From Ailanthus altissimus (taxonomy: Eukaryota; Streptophyta; Magnoliopsida; Sapindales; Simaroubaceae): a stretch of 64,000 nt of DNA. The translations under genes were made by a program, and so were the position numbers. The notes under the pieces are model-generated. The model worked only from the letters and a program-made list of their open reading frames with translations. It had not been told where the DNA came from and ran no database searches. Location of the stretch: NCBI GenBank assembly GCA_946807835.1, contig OX327684.1:14222501-14286500 (forward strand), written 5' to 3'. This document shows positions 50,882 to 61,457 of the stretch, piece after piece; position 1 is the first letter of the stretch; every line of letters begins with the position of its first letter.

Positions 50882-51690
50882 TTAGGTGAGAAGTTGCGAA
50901 GAATGGGTTTGGTGATGTGACCGTACGTTGAGAGTGCGCTCACGCCTCACGTCACGAGCGCCACAGAAAACGTCATTGCTTAAATTAGAAACAAAAGCTC
51001 TGTTTTATTTAATAAATTTTGTATTTTGATAAAACATAGGCTCTGTTATGTTGGATAAATTTTTATAACAAGTCTTTAGTTTAATTGACGACGGCTAATT
51101 TGTTTTTTTTATTTATTCTTGGATTTCAACTTGACTAGGCAATAAATTAAATCTTTTTTTTACAATCATCGATGGATTTAAGGAATTATAATAAAAGAAA
51201 AATCGGAGAGGAAGGTTTGCAATAGATTTTCTTCAAAAGTTTTTTGTTTGAGAAATACAAATAGATTATAATTGTTATATGATGTATTCGTTAAATCCTA
51301 TCTGAAATTTTATGTGAACAAACAGTGAAATTGAACTTCAATTTATTATGTCAACTCAAAAATATTAATCTGTTAAATTAATTAACACCTTCAAAATACT
51401 TTTAAAAAATTAAAACAATTCCTAGGGTTCTTAGAAACCATGGAACTTACAAATTTTAAGCTAAATAAAAAATATGATGATATTTGATCATACTTGAAAA
51501 ATCCTTCCTTCATATGTCATTATACAAAACATTGCCAAAGAATCTCAACATCCAAATGCATATAAAAAAAATCTAAAAATTTTAATAAGCTTAGAGTGAT
51601 AATCAAATTGACTAACACCCAAATCTCAACTCCCAACTATTAAGTTGGGGGTTAGATTTCACTCTCTATTTAGGTGTGAAATTATGTGTG

Positions 51691-51691
<1 letters not shown>

Positions 51692-51725
<34 letters not shown>
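51692..51725. repeat. (TA)n microsatellite
   Basis: About 17 TA repeats without interruption. Confidence 0.95.
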
Positions 51726-51728
<3 letters not shown>

Positions 51729-52069
51729 CTAGAAGCTTTAACACTTTTTCCCATTCTCTCAAGTAATATATTATTCTTTTTCTTCACTTCAATCTTTCAC
51801 CATCTTTTCTTTTGAATTACTCCAAACTTCATAAGTAAAAAGTTATCCATGCCCACCTCCATTATAAGTCATTACATAAAAATAAATAAATAAGAAAAAA
51901 AAATTGGGCTATGGCTATATAAGTTGCCCATAATCAATGAATTTTTTATATTAAAATAATATAAAATTATTAAAAAAAAATTAGATAACATTCAATTCAC
52001 TCAAAAAAGTCAATTTTCTTAAAAAGTAATCTAATCTACAAAAAGGCTACCTCAATAACTTGAGTACAG

Positions 52070-52632
52070 TTTCAGATCTTTGTACCTTTGTAATTTAGTT
52101 CAAAAAAGCCATCAAATAAGACTCGTATAAAGGCATACGTCATTATGACTAAGTCACTTGCCACATCATCATCGAGCCCACTAATGAGGGTACGTGTTAG
52201 CAGAGTTCAAGCCTCTACCACGTCATTATCGATTCCATCAATGGTTCGATTAAAAGCTACATCATTTAGTGATTAGAACTAAGGATAAGGTTTAAGAGAG
52301 AAATCTCTAAAAAGCCAATAGCAAACCTCCACGTCAGCACATACTAAGTCTTTGTCCTTTACTGACAAAAAGATTAGAGTTATTTGGAGTTATTAAGATA
52401 ATTTAGTACCAAATCCGATGGACTTAGGGGAACAAAGCTTATAACCCACTCAGTGCTCCTAGCTTACCTAACAAAACTGGTTACTCTAAAAAGAAACCAA
52501 TCAGAAGGTACCTAGGACACCGAGCATCAAAGGAGTACAATTACCAAAAAAAGCCCCATTTAAGTTAATTCTCTAAAATGTCCCTCGTGAAAGGGATAAA
52601 TTTTTAATTAAATTCGCCATTTAGGGATAATC
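52070..52632 (+). repeat. Dispersed repeat, copy b (left part)
   Basis: Homologous to 39480-40060. Copia-A element 5 splits the repeat; its right part resumes at 60013. The last five bases, TAATC, are the target duplication of that element. Confidence 0.65.
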
Positions 52633-54676
52633 TGTTGGAGATCAAATATATACAGGGTATATGCATGTGTAACTGTCTTTATTGCAAAACAATATGTATC
52701 TAATACATATTAAACACAGCGGAACATTTAAAACATATATTAATCAAATTAATATATCAATGGTAAAATTGAGAAATTACTAATACGTGCAACGTTTTAT
52801 ACATATTTCTTTGGAGTCTACCCAGAGTCATACTCGTTGGCAATTCTAATTACCAACTTAGTTGGTTTGGTAATCTAGAACAATAACTCTTTAATCTAAC
52901 ACAAAATTAACCCTTAACCCTAAAATGACCGATTCTACTAAACTTGATCTTTCTCTTCCACGGTCCAAGAAAAAAAAGGAAGCAATAATTGTTTCTCTTT
53001 GTAAAAAGCAAAGAAACAAAATTAGATAGGAAACAATAACAATTATTTTCCCTTTTTTTTACTATTTAATTTCCGTTTCTCACACATATATATCTCTAAT
53101 ATACATAAAATAATAATATTATATATAATATTAATATAATTAAAGCCATAAAAAGCTAATATAATCATAAAATAATATATTTTATATATAATACATGATA
53201 ACTATCATACATTCTATATATTATATTATTAATAATATAATAATAAAATAATATATTTTATATATAATGCATAATAACTATCATGCATTCTATATATTAT
53301 ATTATTAAAAATATAATATTATAAAATAATAAATTTTAATAGATATATTATGATTATTTAACAATTAAATAATTATAATATAAAATTATCATTTTGACCC
53401 ATACCCACTCTATTATAAGTCATTACATAAAAATTTCACACTTGGGTAAACTCATCTAGGGTCTACGATGCGTCACGTGTCATTTCACAATTAGTAAATA
53501 ATAATTATTAACTAATTATTGTATTTAATGCTTAAACACGGACATACATGCATTCTCGTGGTAGTGCTGGATATTACTGGATTAAACAATTTAATCCAGC
53601 ACTCTGCCCCAGTGCACAACCAGTACACTCCATATTGCGGTACTCTCTAGGTCCACGCCCGATTATATCAAATTGAACTATTTTATAAGTTCATGAGCAA
53701 TACCCCATGCACACGTCACGAATATTACAAATCAGCGCATTGAATCATACAAGTTGAGGTTACAATGCATACGTATAGTCTTTTCATCAATACCGTCAAA
53801 TCCTCATATGCTCATCCATAAACCTATCTTCAGAATGGTATCTTATTTGAACAATATGAACAAACACTACGTCATATCGTTTAACCTTGTGGAAACACCT
53901 TTCCGGGTTAACTGCTTATGGTCATGAGACGTTCTTGAGATACTATATTGGAGCATTTAGATATATCACTCCTTATAAGAGCTGATGGATCCCATATCTG
54001 CACGCACCAAACTTCGTGAGCATCGGACCACACCCCAGCGATACCCAACGGTTAGACTATGAAATGTCTCTAACATGCATGGAACAAAAACATGGTAGAT
54101 CACTCACAAGCCTACCATGGTGCTCAGGTCAGAAGACCATATATACTACTCAACTCGAGAGGACATTCCATTGACGGTAACATAGGATGTTTATTGGGGT
54201 CCTCATGAGTTTGTTCAATACTCAGTCCTAACTAAATACCAATATGCCTATACAATCTCCAAGATCCTGATCAGCTAGGAATAACCAACTGTATCCTACA
54301 AATATAGACATACACTGATTTATGTAAACTAATGGAATCTATCAATAGACCTGTGTTAATAAAAATAATATATTTGAGAACATGCTTGCATAATGATACA
54401 TCCTAGCAACCCATTGCAACTATATCATTATAAACATAGCCTGAGGTCTTTGTCCCGTTACAGACAATGTTTCAACTCTTAGAATATTTGCTAACTCTTA
54501 GCACCGATCTAAACTCTTTTAGATCGTATCTCAACTTCTTCAGATAATATAGAGTTTGTAGCATAACAAGCATTAAATCATATTATTAAAATATTTAGCG
54601 ATATAACAAAATATACTATATATAGATATCAAATATTTATACAAAATTGGGATGGCATGTAGGCACAACCCTAATA
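52633..54676 (-). repeat. 3' LTR of copia-A element 5
   Basis: 2044 bp, from TGTTGGAGATC to caaccctaata. It contains an AT-rich stretch with a 76-bp tandem duplication (53169-53244 and 53245-53320). Compared with element 1 LTRs, the U5 end belongs to a different subfamily, shared with the inverted fragment at 29813-30255. Confidence 0.88.
53169..53320. repeat. 76-bp tandem duplication inside the LTR
   Basis: Two copies of a unit with aaaataatatattttatat, aactatcat(a/g)cattc and tatattattaa, differing at a few bases. It could raise LTR length variation between copies. Confidence 0.75.
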
Positions 54677-54689
54677 ATCTCTCACGTAC

Positions 54690-57600
54690 CCTAGTGCCAA
54701 TCACAGTGGTATCTAATATCCATAAACTCCACGTGTTTCTCAAACACCTTTGGAGTTAAGGCTTTGGTAAGTGGGTCCACTAGACTATTTACAGAATCTA
54801 TTCTATAAATAATTACATCTCTCCTGGTCGAGATCTCTCTAATGATGTGATATTTTTGCTCCACATACTTAGACTTCTAGTGTGATCTTGGCTCATTTGC
54901 TTATGCTATAACCCCATTGTTTTCGCAAAATAATGAGATAGGATCTGATGAACTTAGAACTATTCCAAGCTCAACGACAAACTTTCAAATCTAAACAACT
55001 TCCTTTGCAGCTTCAAAAGCTGCAATGTACTCTGCCTCTGTGGTAGAGTCAGTTGTAGACCCCTGCTTGGTGCTCTTCCAGCTCACTGCACCTCAATTGA
55101 GAGTACACATATATCCAGATGTAGACTTTCTATCATCTAGATCAGACTAAAAGTCTGAATTAGTGTATCATCTTACTTGAATATCATTATCCCCATAAAT
55201 GAGAAACTTATCCTTCGTACCCTTAAGGTATTTCAAGATATGTTTAACCGCCATCCAATGGCTGTCACCTGAATTAGATTGATACTGGCTTGTAACACTT
55301 ACAGCTATACTGATATCATGTCTTATACATAACATAGCATACATCAGGTTGCCAACAACTGATGCATATGGTATGTTAGACATTCTAACTCTTCCATCTT
55401 CCGTCTGAGGAGACATTCTCCTAGAAAGATGAACACCAAATCTAAAATGTACATTAACTGTCTTACAGTTAGTAAAACTGTACCTTTCCAAGACACTATC
55501 GATGTACGATGACTGGGAAAGTCCTATGAGCTTCCTTGCTCTATCTCTATAAAACTTTATACCCAATATATAAGAAGCCAATCCCAAGTCTTTCATGGAG
55601 AAATTAGTACTCAGATAGCTTTTTGTGGATTGCAACGTACTAATATCATTCTCAATTATCAGTATATCATCCATATAGAGAACTAGGAAGACCATCATGC
55701 TTCCACTAACCTTTTTATACACACAAACTTCTTCCTTATTTTTTATTAAACCACACGTTCTGATTACCTCATCAAAACGATGATTCCAGCTCCGAGAGGC
55801 TTGTTTAAGTCCATAAATGGACTTCTTCAGCCTGCACACTAGACCATAAGTTTGGTTAGATGTAAAACCTTTAAGCTGTTCTATGAATATCTCTTCCTCG
55901 AGATATCCATTTAGGAACGCCGTCTTTACATCTATCTGCCAAATCTCAAATTCATAGTATGCAGCAAGTGCCAACAAAATCCTAATCAACTTTAGCATGG
56001 TAACCTGTGCAAAGGTCTCCTCATAATTGATCCCAGATCGTTGAGCATAACATTTTGCTACCAGTTGGGCCTTGAAGGTTTCTACTTTTCTATCAAGTCC
56101 TCACTTCCGTTTGTAAATTCATTTACAACTGATAGGAATAATTCATTCGGGAAGTGGAACCAAGTCCCAGACTTGATTCTGATGCATAGAGTAAATTTTG
56201 GATTTCATGGCTTCTTACCACTTACCCGAGTCAATGTCTAACATGACCTTCCTGTAAGTTAAATAATCTTTTCCCTCTAACAAGAAAACTCCAAGAGCAC
56301 CTTTAGGCATCTGACTATACCTAACAGGTGGCTTGGACATCCTTTTAGACCTACGTGGAGGGTGTGTTAAAGGTACACTGCTCACTTGAACTTGAGTATC
56401 CATCTGTAGCTCATCAGGTTCCTGATTGACTTCATCAAGTACAATCTTTCTACAATCCCCACAATCCTCTAGAAACTGTTTCTCAAGGAAAGTGACATTT
56501 CGAGCAACGAACATATTTCTTTCATTTGGATCATAGAATTGGTATCCCATTAAATTCTTGGGATAGCTATTGAACCTGTACTTGTACCCCATGGGTGCAA
56601 GTTTATCTTATTGCGCAACTTTTATGTAAGCAAGATAACCCAAAATCTTAAGATACTTAAGACTTGGTTTCCTACCCTTCATCATCTTATGTGGAGTAGT
56701 AAGAACAGCTTTAGATGGAACTTTGTTCAAAATATGAGCATCAGTTTCCAAAGCATGACCCCACAGGTATTCTGGAAGATCAGTAAAGCTCATCATCAAT
56801 CGGACCATATCCAATAAAGTCTGATTCCTCCTCTCTGAAACACCATTGTGTTGTAGAGTACCTGGAGGACTATATTAAGCGAGAATCCTATTCTCCTTTA
56901 AATAATCTAAAAAATCACTGCCCATGTATTCACCATCTTAATCTGATCGAAGCATTTAATGAACATGTCGGTTTGTTTCTTTACTTCAAGTAAAATTCTT
57001 TAAAATTTTTAGAGGTTTCCGACTTGTGTTTCAGAAGAAACACAAAACCATATCGTGACCAATTATCGATAAAGGTTACAAAGTATCGAAGCCCACCAAT
57101 TACAGTGTGATTCATTGGATCGCATACATCACTATGTATCAGTTCTAATAAACTGGCGACACAGTGTCCAACACCAGTAAATAAAGATTTTGTTATCTTT
57201 CCTTGAATATAAGATTCACAAACTGGATAAAGTTCTATGGTCAAATCAGGTATCTGACCATCCTTAATTAGACAGGTTAGGCATCTTATGCCTATACACA
57301 TTTTAGTTTCATTTAAAGTTTTCGATCTTGCACGTTTGTCACTAGAATTAATTTATACATTCATGACATTTCTCTCTGTATTCAATACATAATACCCATT
57401 ATCTAACTGACACTAAGCTAACAAAACATCAAGCATATCATATAAATACAAAGAACGATTCTATATATTTACACGATATCCTTCACTGTCAAGCACAGGA
57501 AGGGATACAATCTGCCTGATGATATTGGGTACATAATAAAAATTATAAAAAATAACTGTTCTAGTACATGGGAGAAGCAAATTAAAAAATGTCCAACAGC

Positions 57601-58621
57601 TTGGACCTGCAGGAACTCTCTATTTTCTGCTATGAGCATTACTTCTCCTGGCTGTAGTATCCTAACTTCCCTCAATCCCTACAACACATTGCAGATGTGA
57701 GAAGAGAATGCGGTATCTAATAATACCCAGCCAGTACAAGTATCAAATGCTAAAGAAATGTCAATAATAGTCGAGCACATACCTAATAGAGTCTTCTTTA
57801 CAGTGGTAAGGTACTTAGGGCAGTTGCGCTTCCAGTGCCCGTTCTTGCTGTAAAAGAAACACTTTTTTTTTGCTTTTTTCTCCCGAGGCTTGGATATCTG
57901 CTACCTTTGAGGACTCATCTAGGGTGGCTTCTTCTATTTCTTCTTCTTCCCTTTGGACTTTTCAGAAGCTCTTAGGGTAGAAGATGAGGCACCCTAGACC
58001 AAGAGGGCCGAGCCCCATTTACGCATATCCTCCTTCACTGTCTTCAACAAATTATGAAGCTCAACATATGTTGGGGGTCAATCCTTACATATTGAAATTC
58101 ATAATAAACTGTACAAATAACCCTGGCAGCGATTGGAGAATCAAACTATTCCCCAAGTTATTATTCAGAGAAATGTCCATAGCCTTAAATTTCTCGATGT
58201 ATCCCATCATCTTGAGTACATGAGAACTAACCGGACTGCCCTTGCTTAATCTAGCCTGAAAGAGCTCCTTGGTGACTCTGTATAACTCGACCTGAGTTCA
58301 ATCGCCAAAGACCTCCTTCAGATGCAACATTATACTACTAGCACTGTCCATACGGACATACTCTCGCTGTAACTCTGTAGACATCAAGGCGAGGATGTAC
58401 GATTTAACTTTTAAATTGTCATCCAACCATTTCTAATATATCTCCCTTTCCCCAGGAGAGGCATTATAAGAAACACGTCTAGGTAATTTCTAATCTATAA
58501 CATATCTGAGCCTCTCAGAATCCAGAATAATTCTAAGATTCATGAGCCAGTATGAATAATTCTCGGTGCCTTTGAGCTGTTGTGCATCCAATATACACAC
58601 TAAGAGATTTTTGAAGGCCAT
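54690..58621 (-). pseudogene. Copia-A element 5 gag-pol remnant
   Basis: Gag begins at the ATG 58621-58619 (MAFKN, then ILDAQQLKGTENYSYWLMNL). A zinc knuckle at 57861-57820 reads CFFYSKNGHWKRNC, with Tyr for the second Cys. The protease active-site region near 57700 reads LLDTAFSSHICN. Integrase is at 56600-57301 (ELIHSDVCDPM, FIDNWSRYGFVF, then LPEYLWGHALETDAHILN). RT has a 276-codon open stretch (55168-55998) with VKTAFLNGYL, SIYGLKQASRSW and the catalytic YMDD at 55666-55677. RNase H follows (TTEAEYIAAFEAAKE, near 55030). Stops occur in gag, between integrase and RT, and in RNase H. The RT segment is the best preserved in the window. Confidence 0.9.
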
Positions 58622-59410
58622 CAGATCAAATCTCGTACAAAAAAAAAGGAGATGTCAGTGGAATGGTCATCAAATCACTAATATTACGTTTTAAATCATG
58701 GGTATAACAATTATACATTTTTCAATTTAATATGCCCTTCCACTGCTTTACATAATCTTGATAATCTCTCAAACGGGAAAATGATAGTTTAAACTCTTTT
58801 AAACTATACAGCGGGAAGTAAGCCCCATTGAAATTTACTCCAGCCTCACGCTGTAGTAATATTGGCCTTTGTAAACCCAACAAGTAGACAACATTTGTCA
58901 ATTGCATCTCATGCAACCCTTACTTTTTGATCATGAATACACTTTATCCTTATACTATAGCAATATTGGGTAAGTGTATTCCAAATTAACTTGTCATTAT
59001 CAAATATATGTTACTGATAACCCTTATGTTGTAGCAATATTGAGTAATATGTTCGCATATATTTGCTTTATCTCATGTTTAACCAGTATAGTCTAAGACA
59101 AACCGATTAAGTCCCTCACGCTGTAGCAATATTGAAAAAAGACCGACGTGGCTCGTCTAATACCGTATTGACAATGCGGATTAAAATAAAATATTATCTC
59201 ATAATGTAATATACTTTACTCTAATTAATAGATATTTTTCTATTTTTTAGATCCCCATCACATGAGGAGATAATTCTCAATTAATTAATATTTCTACATC
59301 AGCACAATTAACCCCTACCTGTAAGGTTGCCATTGTGACTTTTAATGCAAAAAAATTGATCCTGGTTTATAATGCAGACTGATAACTCTTATCGATGCAT
59401 TTCATAAACC
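58622..59410 (-). other. Leader of copia-A element 5
   Basis: Four CAATATTG-type motifs start at 58851, 58955, 59030 and 59121 (spacings 104, 75, 91), beginning 230 bases upstream of the gag ATG. The leader ends abruptly at about 59410 in the middle of LTR sequence, without a primer site. Confidence 0.75.
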
Positions 59411-60012
59411 CTACATCACTCATAAGCCCACCACGGTGCTCAGGTCAGAGGACTACGTATACTACTCAACTCAATAGGACCTTTCATTGACGGCAACATA
59501 GAATGTCTATTAGGGTCCTCATGAGTCTGTTCAGTACTCAGTCCTAACTAAATACCCGTATGCCTATACAATCTCCAAGATCCTAGTCAACTAGGAATGA
59601 CCAACTGTATCCTACAGATATAGATATACATTAATCTATGTGAACTAATGGAATCTACCAACAGACCTGTGTTAGTAGAAATAGATTAGGAACAATATAT
59701 TTGAGAACATGTTTGCATAATGATACATCCCAGCAACCCATTGCAACTCTTGCAACTATATCATTATAAGCATATCCTGAGATTTTTGTCCCGTTACAGA
59801 TAATGTTCCAACTCTTAGAATATTTGCTAACTCTTAACACCGATCTAAATTACTTTAGACCGTATTTGAACTCATTCAAATAATACAGAGTCTGTAGCGT
59901 AACAAGCATTAAACTATGTTATTATAATATTTAGTGATATAACAAAATATACTATGTATAGATATCAAATATTTATACAAAACTGGGATAGCATATAAGC
60001 ACAACCTTAACA
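59411..60012 (-). repeat. 5' LTR of copia-A element 5, internally truncated
   Basis: 602 bp that match 54090-54676 of the 3' LTR closely (ctcacaagcc(t/c)accatggtgc through to the end). The remaining R/U5 part and primer site are deleted. The outer end and target duplication are intact, so the deletion happened after integration or during a faulty reverse transcription. Confidence 0.85.
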
Positions 60013-60725
60013 TAATCTCCATGTTATTCCCTCCACACTTAAGGACTCGCCTCCACTATAAAAAGCTTCACTTTCTCTAAGAATGAGGGAGAGTTTCATT
60101 AGTCCATTTTTTTATGTTCACCTCATTATTCTTTCTTAGAGAGTCCTCTTCCTCTCTTTATGTTAGGATTTGCTCTACAACCCTACTTGATAACTTCTAA
60201 TCATTTTATAAATCATGAAGAATTACCTTTCATCCTAACTATAGAAATATCCATCAAAACATAAGAAATGACATTCACAAGTTCAAAGAATGAAATAACA
60301 TATGGAATTCTAACTAATGAGTGGCATTACTCTTATTATAACTTATGTCTTGTAACATCTTCTTTATATAGTGAATATGATAATGAACTTTGTTTATAGA
60401 GCCTTTAAGTTGAATTACGTAAAATTGTGTGTTGATTCTTTTTTGTATTATATATTTTTATTAATTATAATAATATTTAGTTGTGAGTTCAGTAAAAACG
60501 AACTCTATTAAATCATATTTGTTATAATTATTTTTGGACAACTTTTTAACTTTAATTTTAATTTAAACTATTTATTAAGTATCCAATGAACCCTAAATTT
60601 TTTCTGATGTTTTAAATTCTTCCGTACGTAACTCTACACCTTATGAGTATCATTTCTAACTCTTAACATAATTTTTATAATTTTTTTAACTTAATTAAAT
60701 TAAGTTAGCCCTTTTATTTAATTTT
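60013..60725 (+). repeat. Dispersed repeat, copy b (right part), and flank
   Basis: It starts with TAATCTCCATG, which continues the repeat broken at 52632. A TATA-like cactataaaaagc at about 60054-60066 is followed by a pyrimidine/purine-rich stretch (ctttctctaagaatgaggg), as in an LTR promoter. After about 60260 I see no recognisable feature before the Mutator-like element at 60726. Confidence 0.5.
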
Positions 60726-61185
60726 GGGAAAAGTTCACAAATAGCCTTTTAATTATTTCATTATTCTTTTTTAACCAAATGTAAAATGGTTATACTTTAT
60801 TAGCCAAATAACATATTTTTGGACACATTTTTCCTTATATCAAATTTATAACTTCTTTCTCTTTTTTTCTACGAAACTTCAGAGATATACTGAACCAAAG
60901 TTTATTGATGGCCGAATATTTTTAAAGTTGTTATTGCAACAATCAAGTGTTGCTGAGGATCACTTTAAATCAAAGAAATAGTTCCAGTAAGTTTTCTAAA
61001 CTTTGTTAGAAAATTTAAATTTGTTAGAAATTAGATAAAATTTACATTTAAAGTTAAAAGTAGTTGTTATTAACGAACTAAATGAGTTAGAATGGTATAA
61101 AAGACGTTGACATCCGGCCAAAAAATAAGTTTTGGAGTATGTTTGGCGAAAACCAAACGGCGGTTGGTGCGGCCGCCGTCAATTT

Positions 61186-61388
61186 AGGCATCGCAGGGGC
61201 ACATCTCGGGCCGAAGATGTGCCCCAAGATGCGCATATTGTGCGCGCCGCAGGGCCGAGATGGCCCCCCGACGCGCACATTGTGCGCATCTAGGGGCCAT
61301 CTCGGGCCCGAAATGAGCCCGCACGTGCACAATATGCGCGTCGCGGGGGCACATCTCGAGCCCAATATGTGCCCCCACGATGCGTATT
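61186..61388. repeat. GC-rich palindromic tandem repeats upstream of the transposase
   Basis: About 200 bases of very high GC and CpG content in an otherwise AT-rich region. Roughly 3.5 diverged units of about 55 bp combine gg(g)cacatctcgggcc with a palindrome such as gcgcacattgtgcgc (61275-61289) or tgcgcatattgtgcgc (near 61230). The words ggggcacatctcgagcc and caatatgtgcccc (61345-61375) also pair with each other. Open frames on both strands here are side effects of the composition. Confidence 0.75.
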
Positions 61389-61457
61389 TTTGTTATTTTT
61401 AAATATTTTATCTTTTAAAATAATTTTACTAATTTTTTTTTTGTTTTTTCAGGTCAT

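Larger units (their letters stand above)
50031..52069. other. Intergenic stretch
   Basis: AT-rich and without a supported gene. It contains a GC-rich island with CGCG boxes at 50840-50980 and an AT microsatellite at 51692-51725. A 69-codon open frame at 50734-50943 (minus) spans the GC island but has no recognisable domain. Confidence 0.45.
52633..60012 (-). mobile_element. Ty1/copia-type retrotransposon, copia-A element 5
   Basis: The best bounded element of the window. It is flanked by perfect TAATC repeats (52628-52632 and 60013-60017), and its outer ends are TGTTGGAG and CCTTAACA. In minus-strand order it has a partial 5' LTR (60012-59411), a leader, gag, protease, integrase, RT, RNase H, a purine tract (54677-54686) and a full 3' LTR (54676-52633). 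The 5' LTR lacks its inner 1.4 kb and the primer site, so the copy cannot now be transcribed and replicated normally. The pol frame is broken by stops, but several domains are long and clear. Confidence 0.92.

Noticed and set aside
61087..61402. Overlapping open frames on both strands with repeated CAP/GAH-type residues
   Set aside because: They arise from the GC-rich tandem palindromes, are open in several frames at once and show no protein family signature.
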